Source: Myxococcota bacterium
GTDB taxonomy: Bacteria > Myxococcota_A > UBA9160 > PR03
Length of the DNA stretch: 12,932 bases
NCBI GenBank assembly: GCA_030066475.1
Contig: JASJBO010000120.1
Coordinates: 1-12,932 of the forward strand
Reading direction: 5' to 3'
How positions within the stretch are numbered: position 1 is the stretch's first letter; each line of letters opens with the position of its first letter. The notes under the pieces were generated by a model. The model was not told the origin of the DNA, did no database searches, and was given only the letters and a program-made list of their open reading frames with translations. The translations under genes and the position numbers were made by a program. This document shows positions 1-7,859 of the stretch, in pieces.

Positions 1-150
1 GCTCGAGCGCACCTCGAGTCGGAGATCGGCAGAGCCCGTTCCCAGCAGCGCCCCGCAGCGGTAGTCGGCGGCCAGCAGCCCGCCCAGCAGCAGCAGGCCG
101 AGCGGGATCAGGGGCCGGCCGGCGCGCCAGGTGCTCGCAGTCGATCGCAT
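1..150 (-). CDS. Start of an unknown exported or membrane-anchored protein (3' end outside window)
   Basis: Fifty codons from an ATG at 150 run open to the left edge, so only the N-terminus is visible. It begins MRSTASTWRAGRPLIPLG and continues with a run rich in Leu, Gly and Ala (about residues 14-28), preceded by two arginines. This is the charge-then-hydrophobic pattern of a signal peptide or an N-terminal membrane anchor. A purine-rich GGAGGG lies 11 nt upstream of the ATG, a slightly long but usable Shine-Dalgarno spacing. There is a Cys near residue 34, but the residues before it do not form a lipobox. The gene lies about 300 nt downstream of the MFS gene on the same strand, so it probably has its own promoter. 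I do not recognise the family, and too little is present to assign a function. Confidence 0.6.
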   Translation of the reverse strand, partial: MRSTASTWRAGRPLIPLGLLLLGGLLAADYRCGALLGTGSADLRLEVRSS

Positions 151-457
151 GGACAAGGCTTCCCTCCGGGACTGGACGCCGTCCAGGGTGACGCCAGAGC
201 GTTACCCGCCCATTACTCGCTCGAACGGAAGCCGTGGCGCGGACTTCCGGGTGCCGCGATCGGCGGGAGGCGGACGCCGCCCCGGCCGGACTCGCGGCAG
301 GGAACGGGCCTTCCGCCCGCGTGAGAAGGAGCTCTCCGCCCCCGTGGGGCAGGCTCGAAGAGCACAAGTGTTTCCAGGGCTTTGAGCCGCTCTGTTGCGC
401 ACGTATGAGACGCGGCTCGGGCCGGTCTTCGTCAGCTCGGCTCGTCGAATGGCACCA
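151..457. other. Intergenic region between the MFS gene and the left-edge gene
   Basis: This stretch of about 300 nt holds no gene I can support. Short open frames on both strands are Arg/Pro/Gly-rich with no recognisable domain, which is the usual high-GC background. Visible elements, read on the minus strand, are a long-loop inverted repeat at 384-390 and 412-418 (GAGCCGC/GCGGCTC), 40-75 nt after the MFS stop, with no T-tract. A small GC hairpin lies at 338-350. A perfect short palindrome at 172-186 sits just before the Shine-Dalgarno of the left-edge gene. I see no convincing -35/-10 pair. Confidence 0.5.
172..186 (-). repeat. Perfect 7+1+7 palindrome in the leader of the left-edge gene
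   Basis: CTGGACG and CGTCCAG flank a single central base, an uninterrupted inverted repeat centred on 179. It sits 22 nt upstream of the ATG at 150 and directly before the GGAGGG Shine-Dalgarno. With a 1-nt centre it cannot fold as a tight RNA hairpin without opening inner pairs, so a dimeric-protein DNA site is at least as plausible. In such GC-rich DNA it could also be chance. Confidence 0.3.
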
Positions 458-1654
458 TCACCTGCTCCCGGCACGCCGGGCGCTGCGCGAGACGCTCCGC
501 GTGTCGAGGGCGGCGCGTCCGCGACCCTCGGGCGAGCTGGCGAGCAGCAGGAAGGCCAGCGCCAGCCCTCCGGCCGCCGCCACGAAGACGGCGGGATAGC
601 CGGCGACCGCCGCCAGCAGGCCGAGCAGTCCGCCCGACGCCATTCCCACCTGGAAGGCGGCCTGGTGCAGCGCCATCAGCTTGCCGCGCTCGTTCGGACG
701 CGCGGTCGTCACCGCCACCGCGTTGAAGGCCGGGTAGAACACGCCGTGGCTCAGTCCCAGGCCAATCCCCACCACCGCGAGGCCGAGCCGGTCGAGCCAG
801 ATGGTCGCCAGCACGGCGGGCACGTAGGCGGCGAGTGCGATCAGCGCGGCGCGGTGGTTGCCGATGCGGTCCATCCAGTGGCCGAAGCCGCCGCGCACGA
901 CGACGGCGGTGGCGGCATACGCGGTGAAGAGCGCGCCGACCGACTCGATGCCGAGCTGCGCCGCGTAGAGCTGGTAGAAGGCGAACACCGAGATCAGCCC
1001 GACGCCGACGGCCGAGACCACGACCATGCAGCGCAGGGTGCTCGGGCGGGTGGCCACGGCGATCAGGCCGGTGCCGTTGCCGTCGGGGTCGTGGGCTCGC
1101 TCGGGTTCGGCGATGCGGAGCGAGAGCAGGCCACAGAGCAGGGCGCCGCCGGCGGCCGTCGCGAACGCGGCGGGCCAGCCGACGCGTGCCGCCACCAGCT
1201 CGGCCGACGCCGGCGCGACCGCGTTCATGACCAGGAACGAGAGGCCGTACAGGCCGATCGCCTGTCCGAGCCGCTCGGGCGGCGCCAGGTCGACGGCCAG
1301 CGCGCCTCCCGCGGCGAACACCATCGAGAAGCCCACGGCCTGCACGGCGCGCAGCAGGAACAGCAGCGGCCCCACGGCGTCCACCCAGAGGTAGCCGAGC
1401 GAGCCGGCGGTCATCACCAGCGCGCCCGCGGTCAGGATGCGACAGCGACCACGGCGATCGACGGCGGCGCCCAGCAGCGGCAGCGCGACGACGACCGTCG
1501 CGCCGTGGAGCAGCGTGACCCAGCCGACGGCGGCTGGTCCCGCGCCCAGCGCCGAGTGCATGAACTTCGGCAGCAGGAAGAAGCACGAGAACGCGTAGCC
1601 GAACCCCACGTTCGCGACGAGGAGGGCCGCGAAGCGAGCGCTCAGCAGCGGCAC
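458..1654 (-). CDS. MFS-family transporter (drug/efflux-like permease)
   Basis: A 398-aa inner-membrane protein with about twelve hydrophobic segments, the usual size of a 12-TM Major Facilitator Superfamily permease. A motif-A-like loop, DRRGRCR, lies at residues 66-72 between TM2 and TM3. A second copy, in the form HWMDRIGNHRAA, lies near residues 258-270 in the matching loop of the C-terminal half, as expected from the internal duplication of MFS proteins. The first helix starts a few residues after the initiator. The start is GTG at 1654 with no strong Shine-Dalgarno, 27 nt downstream of the stop of the large beta-helix gene, so the two could share a transcript. The family exports or imports small solutes by proton coupling; the substrate cannot be read from the sequence. 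The tail after TM12 is Arg-rich and cytoplasmic. Confidence 0.9.
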   Translation of the reverse strand: MPLLSARFAALLVANVGFGYAFSCFFLLPKFMHSALGAGPAAVGWVTLLHGATVVVALPLLGAAVDRRGRCRILTAGALVMTAGSLGYLWVDAVGPLLFLLRAVQAVGFSMVFAAGGALAVDLAPPERLGQAIGLYGLSFLVMNAVAPASAELVAARVGWPAAFATAAGGALLCGLLSLRIAEPERAHDPDGNGTGLIAVATRPSTLRCMVVVSAVGVGLISVFAFYQLYAAQLGIESVGALFTAYAATAVVVRGGFGHWMDRIGNHRAALIALAAYVPAVLATIWLDRLGLAVVGIGLGLSHGVFYPAFNAVAVTTARPNERGKLMALHQAAFQVGMASGGLLGLLAAVAGYPAVFVAAAGGLALAFLLLASSPEGRGRAALDTRSVSRSARRAGSR

Positions 1655-1681
1655 CTGGGAGCCGTGCGGCGGCGCCGGGCG

Positions 1682-4600
1682 TCAAGCGGTCTGCGCCGCG
1701 GCGCGCCGGCGCAGGGCGAGGAGCGCGGCGGCGGCGCCGAGCTGGAGCAGCGCCGCGGCCGGCTCCGGACAGGCCAGCGTCTCGCCGGCGGGGAAGCGGC
1801 CGCGCGCGTCGAGCTGGTCGCAGGAGCAGCCCACGTCGTCGACGGCCGCACCGCCGGACGTGGCCGGGCACTCGTCGGAGGCGTCGAACACGCCGTCCCC
1901 GTCGCTGTCCAGGTCGGCCGCGACCACGGAGAACGCGTCCGACTCGATCGGGAACGGGCCCACCACGGGGACGGGGCTTCCCGGCGCGAACAGCGCCTCG
2001 GCCGCGACCGCCGTCGGGGCGGGGATCGCGAGCTCGAAGCTGGACGCCGGCGGGGCCGCTCCGGACAGCTCGAGCCCGACCAGCCAGACCTGCGCGGCCA
2101 CGGTGTCCACGCTCACGCCTTCGAGCGCGAGCGCGACCGAGCCGTCGTCCGCGTCGAACGTGCCCGGCGCCGAGATCCGCTCGTCGTCCTCTCCGATCCG
2201 CCCGTCCGCGTCGAGGTCGCGGTAGAGCGCGACGTCGACGATGTCGACGTCCTCGGCCAGGCTGCCCATCGCTTCGAGCGTGAGCGACGGCACGCGCACC
2301 GGGCCGCCGAGGGCGCGCGCCTCGAGCGGGAGCACCAGGATCTCCGCGCCGCCGGGCGCGGCGCGGTCGATCGCCTGGAGCTCGGGAAGCGGCGCCAGCG
2401 ACAGGCTCACGGCCACCGGGAAGAAGGCCGAGAACTCGGAGGTGTCGCCGCGCTCGCCACTCGCCGGGTCGACCACCGTCACCGTCGCGGTCAGGTTGCC
2501 TGCCGCGAAGTGGATCGGAACGACGAACTGCCCGTTCCGCACGGGCCCCTCGCCGACGCGGACGCGGCCCTCGTCGGCGCCGTCGCGGAACACCTGCACC
2601 AGGCTGCCGTCGGGCACGACGCCGGCGTCCACCGTGCCGAGCGCGCGCCGCTGGCTGGCGCCCGTGAGGATCGGCGCCGGCAGCAGGCGGTTCCCGCCGT
2701 TCTCCAGGCGGATCCCGGCCCCGCCGTTCTCGGAGATCGAGTTGTACGTGATGATGTTGTCGACCGTCGTGGCCCCCGAGACCAGCACGCCGTGGCCCGT
2801 GTTGTGCCGGATGGTGTTTCCCGACAGCCGGACGGGCTGGTTGGGCGCCCGGAGCACGTCGCCCACGGCGTTGTCGTGGGCGCCGTCCCGCAGCACCACG
2901 CCCGGGCCGAGGTTCGGCATGGCGCCCAGGGCCCACGTCCGGCCGATCGAGTTGTAGCCCACCCGGTTGCCCGAGGAGGCGACGCCCTCCACCACGACGC
3001 CGGCGCCCTCGTTCTGGACGATCTGGTTGCCGCTCCACCAGTTGCCCACCCGATTGTCGGTGGAGTCGCGCACCAGGACGCCGTGCGGCGCGTTGCCGAT
3101 GCCGGCCGTGCGGGCGGCGTCGGTGCCAATCCGGTTCCCCAGCAACACGTGACCGCCCCCGCCCCGGATCGCGACCCCGCCGAGCGCCGGACCGGGGCCG
3201 CCGGTGCCGCTCTCGACGATCTCGTTGTCGCGGACCGTGCAGGAGACCGAGTCCGCCAGGATCACGCCCGCCGTGTCGTTGCCCGTGCCGAAGAAGCGGG
3301 TGCCGATCTGGTTGCCGCGGTAGACGTTCCGCGTCCCGCCCTGGTCGTAGATGCCCACGTAGTTGCCGTAGAAGAAGTTCTTCTCGCCCGGCCGGCTGCC
3401 GCCGATGCGGTGGCCGGAGGCGTTGGTGACGAGGACCCCGACCCCGTCGGGGACCTGGACGAGCGGGTCGGCGGGGAGGTTCGGGCCGCTGGTGTCGCGG
3501 AACACGTTGCCGACGATGCGGTTGCGGAGCGCGAAGGGGACGGCGTAGCCGTCGATCCAGAGCCCCGCCTTGCGGTTGCCCGCGAAGTTGTTGAAGTCGG
3601 CGAGGTCGACGCCGCCGATCCGGTTGGCCTGCGCCCCCGCGCGCAGGATCAGGCCGACCTCGTTGCTGCCGTGGACGTCGCCGAACAGGTTGTTGATCAC
3701 CACGTTCGAGTTGAAGGGCGCCGGCGGGATTCCGCCGACCTGGGTGCCGACACTGCCTCCGCTCTCGATCAGCATCCCGGCGCCCCACGAGTTCCGGAAG
3801 CTGTTGCCCAGGAAGTCCGGGTCGAAGGGCTGCGTGGTGAGCGCGTTGCCGCGCGCGCCGATCACGTTGCTGTGCGCGCCGTCGCGGATGTGGATGCCGT
3901 ACAGGTTGCCGTAGGTCGGCTCGCTCCGGAACGAGAAGAGTGCCGTGCTGACCGCGCCGAAGACCGCCGCGACCACCTGGTTGTTGTTGGCGCCGCCCTC
4001 GATCAGCAGGCCCGGCGTGGCGGTGTGTCCGATCACGTTGAGCTCGGCGAAGGCGTCGCGGTCGCCGAGCCGGTTGTCGTGGGTGAAGTCCTGCAGAGCG
4101 ATGCCGCCGAGCCCGTTGCCGTGCGCGATCACCGTACCCGGGTCGGCGCTCGAGACGGCGCCGCCCACCACCGTCTTGTTCACCACCACGTCCCGCGTGT
4201 TCCCGCCGGTGATCACGATCCCGAAGCCCGTGTTGCCGGCGATCAAATTGGGACCCGGCTCGTTGATCCCGCCCACCGCGCGCGTTCCGATCGTGACGTT
4301 CGAGGCGCCGTCGTGGATCAGGATTCCGTGGCCCTGGTTGGGATCGACGGCGCCCGCGACGTCGAAGCGCGGCCCCACCTGGACGAGCTGGACCTCGATG
4401 CCCGTCGTGTCCTCGCCTCCGATCACGATCCCGTGGCTGCCGTTGCCGCGCACGCGCTGGCGGAACAGGCGGATCGACCCGCTCTCGATCTCGATGCCGA
4501 CGCCGGTGTTGTCGGCGACCTCGCGCAGCGGAAGGATCACGCTGCGCGCCGGGTTGCCGATCGCGTTGAGCGGGGAGTCCGCGACCCGGATGCCCACACC

Positions 4601-7600
4601 GGTGTTGCCCACGACGTCCCCGCAGTCGATCCCGTTGCCCGTGGTGCCGCCCTCGAGCAGGATGCCGCCGCCGCCGTTGCCCGTGATCGCGCCGTCGCCG
4701 CTGCACACGATGCGCCGGACGCCCGCGCCCGAGAGCTGGAGCCCCGGCCCGGCGCAGCCGTCCACCTCGAGGCTCAGGATCTCGACGTCCGTGGTGGCGC
4801 CCGCGATCCGCACGCCGGTGCCGCCGCAGTCGACCACGTCGATCCCCGCCAGGCGCGTCTCGGGCGCGTCGATCAGCTCGATCCCGTGGCCGCCGAAGTT
4901 GGCGAAGCGCAGGAACGAGAGGGCGACTCCCGTCTGCCCGTCGATCGTGACTCCCGAGAAGGCGCCGCCGCCGCCGTCCACGGTCGCCAGGATGCCGATC
5001 GAGTCGCCGCCCTCGATCGCCGGCAGCGCGCCGAGCGCGAGGTTCACGGTCCCGCCTTCGCCGAGCCCCGGCCAGAGCAGGATGCTCTCGCGCACGCCCG
5101 CCCCGGTGAAGCCGTCGTTGGCGAGGACCTTCTCGCGCTCGCAGCCGTCGGGCTGCGCCGGGCAGGTCGTGAGGGCGCGCCCGAGGGTGCCCGCGCCGAT
5201 GTGGATGGCCTCGCGCAGGGTCACGTCCGCGTCGGCGGCGACGTCGTCGCCGTACGAGCTCACGAAGATGCGGCCCGTCGAGCCGGTGGGCGGCGGTCGC
5301 AGGGAGTACGGCACCTCGTTGCTGGCGTCGACCACGAGGTTCTGGTTGAGCACGTCCTCGATCTGGACGCGCAGCTGCTGGTTCGAGAGGGGTGTGGGAT
5401 CGCGGAACAGCAGCTCGGTGCTCGAGCCCGACACCGGCTCGCTGCGGAAGGTGTCGCCCAGCACCGGGTCGCGCAGCACGATGACGTTGCGGGTCATGTC
5501 CTCCGAGAAGCCGGAGCCGATCACCCGGACCAGGCCGCCCGGAAACGGCGGGTCGGGCTCGATCCCGGTCACGACCGGAGCGGGCAGGACCTCGAACGCA
5601 TCGAACGGCGGCGCGTTCTCGTCGGTTGCGAAGACGCCGCGGTCGGCCCGCTCGACCGTGATGCGGTTGCTGCCGCGCTGCGCCGTCGGGGGCACCTCGA
5701 CCAGCAGGTTCCGGAAGGCCGCGCGGCTCACGAAGGCGTCGGTCGGTGTCGACGACGTGGGACCCTGGAAGCCGACCCGGTTGTCCTCGGGCGTGTTCGA
5801 GAAGTTGCGCCCGCTCAGGAACACGACGGTGCCGCGGTGCCCCTGGCGGGGCTGGAAGCTGGTGATCTCGGGCCGCCACGGGTTGCCGACGACCACGGCG
5901 CTCGACTCGATGGCCTGCACCAGGTTCACGTTCGGGAGGTGCGGGAAGTTCTCGAGCGCGAGCGTGCGGGTCGCGAGCTTGGCCGCCTTGCCGACCGTCG
6001 AGATGGCGGTGAGCAGCTGGCTCCGGCCGAGCAGCAGGTTGAGCGCGGTGCGGCTCGTGAACAGCTCCTGGCGCTCCAGCAGCTGGCGCGCCAGCAGGGA
6101 GGCCGCCTCGCGCCGAATCGTCGCGAGCTCGTCGGCGTCGAGTCCGTCGGCCGAGCTCTCGACGAGCTGCTGCTCCATCGTCAGGAGCACGCCGAACGCG
6201 ATCCGGGTCACGTCGCGCGCGTTGTCGTCGCCGAGCTGCGGCACCAGGTAGCCCAGGCCGTCGGCGACGAGGATCAGGATGTTCAGCAGGCGGGCCCGGA
6301 TCGCCTGCCGGAAGCCGTCCGGGAGCGCCGGGAGCAGCGCGTCCTGGGGCGGGTAGCGCGCCCCGTTGAACTTCCTCACCAGGTAGACGCCGGGACGCTC
6401 GGCGCTGACGCGCAGGTCACCCTCGGGCGGCTCGAGCGAGCCGGTGACGAGCCGCACGAGCGAGTCGCTCAGGTCCACCAGCCCGACCGCGGAGTCCGAG
6501 GCGATCACGAGGGAGCCGAACGGCTCGTCGGCGACCCGCGGGTAGACGGTGCCGTCGGCGACCCGCGCGTCCACGTCGGGCTGGCCGCCCGGGAACGCCG
6601 AAGGACTCAGCTCGTAGAGCGTGGCGATCCAGTCGAGCGGGTTGTTCGCGATCGTGACGCCGAACAGGATCGCCGACTCGGTCGGCTCCCAGCGCATGCC
6701 CAGGTTCGGCACGCCGTCCTCGAACGCCCCCGGCGCCGTCTCGACGACGTCGAGGCGGTTCAGCAGCGGGATCGGCTCGACCAGGTCGCGCGGGTAGCCG
6801 GCCGCGTACGCCCGCGCGCCGCGCGTGAAGCCCTCGCCCAGACCCACCGGGCTCGGCCCCGCCGCCGGCGCGCCCGGCGCCGCGCCCGCGCTGCCCCCGC
6901 CGCCCCCGCCCAACGTCTCCTCCACGGCGCGCGCCGCCGCGATCAGGCGGCCCCGGAACGCGAAGTCGTCGGCGTAGTCCGTGCCCGCTGCGACGGCCCG
7001 CTCCACCACCGTGACGAGATCGAGCGTCTCGGGCGCGGCGGCGATCGTGGCCAGGCGTAGCTCGGCCTCGGCGGAGGCGCGGGTGCGCACGCTCGGGGTC
7101 AGGAACACCAGCGCCTGCGCCGTGCTCGCCGCCGAGATCTCGGCGGCGGGGGTCGCGTCGGTGACGACCTGGAGCAGGACCGAGCGCGTCTCGTCGCGTG
7201 CAGCGATCGCGAGCGACGGCACACCGACCGGGACCTCGATCGCGAACACGGGTCCCGGGCCGGCGCCGTCTCCCACGGCGGTGCCGATGCCGTGGCCCGA
7301 CACGCCGGCCCCCAGCGCCGGGTCGAGCGAGGCGTCGAGCTCGCGCAGGACGGTGAAGCGGAAGAACGGCTGCAGGGTGGTCGGCGGCGGGCCCGGGACG
7401 CCGACCTCGATGGGCCCCGACGTGGCGCCGGCGGGCACGACGAAGCGCAGGCGCGTCTCCTCGACCCCCGTGACGCTGGCCGGGGTCCCCGCGATCGAGA
7501 CCGTGTAGCTCTCCAGCGGGTCGAGCCCTTCCGCCTCGAGCTCGACCTCGGTGCCGGGCTGCGCCTGCGCCGGCGAGAAGTCGCCGAGGCTCTGCGCGTG

Positions 7601-7687
7601 CGCGGGCCCGGAAGCGAGCAGGCAGAAGAGGGTGCAGGCGCCCGCCGCGGCCACCGAGATCGATCGGAGCGGGCGACCTGCCTCCAT
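1682..7687 (-). CDS. Giant secreted TIG / beta-helix surface protein with PEP-CTERM-like sorting signal
   Basis: A 2001-aa protein. I chose ATG 7687 over an in-frame start 123 nt upstream because GGAGGT lies 6 nt before it and a clear signal peptide follows (hydrophobic residues 12-25, likely cleavage after AHA at 31). Domains by eye: TIG/IPT-like 33-115; an unassigned region 115-600 containing a Gly-rich linker near 259-279 and a helical stretch near 430-590; two TIG/IPT-like domains at about 605-800; a CSLREA-like segment with TLREA at 823-827; a right-handed parallel beta-helix at about 900-1660 with many Gly/Asn/Ile turns and a recurring DGAxxNxIG motif; beta-rich domains 1665-1905; and a thrombospondin-3-like Ca-binding segment (DSDGDGVFDASDECP) near 1925. 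It ends with PEP at 1974-1976, a hydrophobic run and RRR, the layout of a PEP-CTERM tail for exosortase processing. The role is probably at the cell surface or in the extracellular matrix; the ligand is unknown. Confidence 0.88.
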   Translation of the reverse strand: MEAGRPLRSISVAAAGACTLFCLLASGPAHAQSLGDFSPAQAQPGTEVELEAEGLDPLESYTVSIAGTPASVTGVEETRLRFVVPAGATSGPIEVGVPGPPPTTLQPFFRFTVLRELDASLDPALGAGVSGHGIGTAVGDGAGPGPVFAIEVPVGVPSLAIAARDETRSVLLQVVTDATPAAEISAASTAQALVFLTPSVRTRASAEAELRLATIAAAPETLDLVTVVERAVAAGTDYADDFAFRGRLIAAARAVEETLGGGGGGSAGAAPGAPAAGPSPVGLGEGFTRGARAYAAGYPRDLVEPIPLLNRLDVVETAPGAFEDGVPNLGMRWEPTESAILFGVTIANNPLDWIATLYELSPSAFPGGQPDVDARVADGTVYPRVADEPFGSLVIASDSAVGLVDLSDSLVRLVTGSLEPPEGDLRVSAERPGVYLVRKFNGARYPPQDALLPALPDGFRQAIRARLLNILILVADGLGYLVPQLGDDNARDVTRIAFGVLLTMEQQLVESSADGLDADELATIRREAASLLARQLLERQELFTSRTALNLLLGRSQLLTAISTVGKAAKLATRTLALENFPHLPNVNLVQAIESSAVVVGNPWRPEITSFQPRQGHRGTVVFLSGRNFSNTPEDNRVGFQGPTSSTPTDAFVSRAAFRNLLVEVPPTAQRGSNRITVERADRGVFATDENAPPFDAFEVLPAPVVTGIEPDPPFPGGLVRVIGSGFSEDMTRNVIVLRDPVLGDTFRSEPVSGSSTELLFRDPTPLSNQQLRVQIEDVLNQNLVVDASNEVPYSLRPPPTGSTGRIFVSSYGDDVAADADVTLREAIHIGAGTLGRALTTCPAQPDGCEREKVLANDGFTGAGVRESILLWPGLGEGGTVNLALGALPAIEGGDSIGILATVDGGGGAFSGVTIDGQTGVALSFLRFANFGGHGIELIDAPETRLAGIDVVDCGGTGVRIAGATTDVEILSLEVDGCAGPGLQLSGAGVRRIVCSGDGAITGNGGGGILLEGGTTGNGIDCGDVVGNTGVGIRVADSPLNAIGNPARSVILPLREVADNTGVGIEIESGSIRLFRQRVRGNGSHGIVIGGEDTTGIEVQLVQVGPRFDVAGAVDPNQGHGILIHDGASNVTIGTRAVGGINEPGPNLIAGNTGFGIVITGGNTRDVVVNKTVVGGAVSSADPGTVIAHGNGLGGIALQDFTHDNRLGDRDAFAELNVIGHTATPGLLIEGGANNNQVVAAVFGAVSTALFSFRSEPTYGNLYGIHIRDGAHSNVIGARGNALTTQPFDPDFLGNSFRNSWGAGMLIESGGSVGTQVGGIPPAPFNSNVVINNLFGDVHGSNEVGLILRAGAQANRIGGVDLADFNNFAGNRKAGLWIDGYAVPFALRNRIVGNVFRDTSGPNLPADPLVQVPDGVGVLVTNASGHRIGGSRPGEKNFFYGNYVGIYDQGGTRNVYRGNQIGTRFFGTGNDTAGVILADSVSCTVRDNEIVESGTGGPGPALGGVAIRGGGGHVLLGNRIGTDAARTAGIGNAPHGVLVRDSTDNRVGNWWSGNQIVQNEGAGVVVEGVASSGNRVGYNSIGRTWALGAMPNLGPGVVLRDGAHDNAVGDVLRAPNQPVRLSGNTIRHNTGHGVLVSGATTVDNIITYNSISENGGAGIRLENGGNRLLPAPILTGASQRRALGTVDAGVVPDGSLVQVFRDGADEGRVRVGEGPVRNGQFVVPIHFAAGNLTATVTVVDPASGERGDTSEFSAFFPVAVSLSLAPLPELQAIDRAAPGGAEILVLPLEARALGGPVRVPSLTLEAMGSLAEDVDIVDVALYRDLDADGRIGEDDERISAPGTFDADDGSVALALEGVSVDTVAAQVWLVGLELSGAAPPASSFELAIPAPTAVAAEALFAPGSPVPVVGPFPIESDAFSVVAADLDSDGDGVFDASDECPATSGGAAVDDVGCSCDQLDARGRFPAGETLACPEPAAALLQLGAAAALLALRRRAAAQTA

Positions 7688-7693
7688 CGCACG

Positions 7694-7699
7694 ACCTCC
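7694..7699 (-). promoter_or_regulatory. Ribosome binding site of the giant beta-helix gene
   Basis: GGAGGT on the minus strand, 6 nt before the ATG at 7687. It is the strongest Shine-Dalgarno in the window and decides the start: the longer in-frame alternative lacks a signal peptide at its N-terminus and has no comparable site. Confidence 0.75.
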
Positions 7700-7810
7700 A
7701 GCGAGCCGCAGGCGGGTTGGCTCGTGGCGCCAGTCTACGCTGGGGTTCGGGCGCAGTACACCGGGAATCGCCCGACTCGCCAGGCGCCTGTGCGGCAGAA
7801 GACCCTGCAA

Positions 7811-7825
7811 GCGCCCGAAGGGCGC
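7811..7825 (-). terminator. Candidate hairpin terminator after the RND pump gene
   Basis: GCGCCC and GGGCGC pair around a 3-nt TTC loop, a perfect 6-bp GC stem, 35-49 nt past the pump's TAG stop on the minus strand. It is followed only by TTGCAGGGTCTTCT, so the T-tract is poor. It could be a weak intrinsic terminator or a 3'-end stabilising hairpin. The rest of the 172-nt gap (7688-7859) shows no firm promoter; a TAGACT at about 7728-7733 is a possible -10 but lacks a good -35. Confidence 0.35.
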
Positions 7826-7859
7826 GCGCAGTGAGGCGAAGCCGAACGAAGTCCACCAG

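Noticed and set aside
131..599. Short open frames on both strands in and around the 151-457 gap
   Set aside because: Low-complexity Arg/Pro/Ser content, mutually overlapping, no ribosome sites and no recognisable protein.
432..5879. Minus-strand open frame of 1815 codons in another frame through the same region
   Set aside because: Arg/Gly/Pro-rich low-complexity translation without any fold signature. It overlaps two well-supported genes in a different frame.
395..7060. Plus-strand open frame of 2221 codons antisense to the MFS and giant beta-helix genes
   Set aside because: Its translation is dominated by Arg, Ala, His, Asp, Glu and Val with no domains, signal or hydrophobic pattern, typical of the strand opposite a high-GC gene where stop codons are rare. 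The minus-strand proteins have clear domains.
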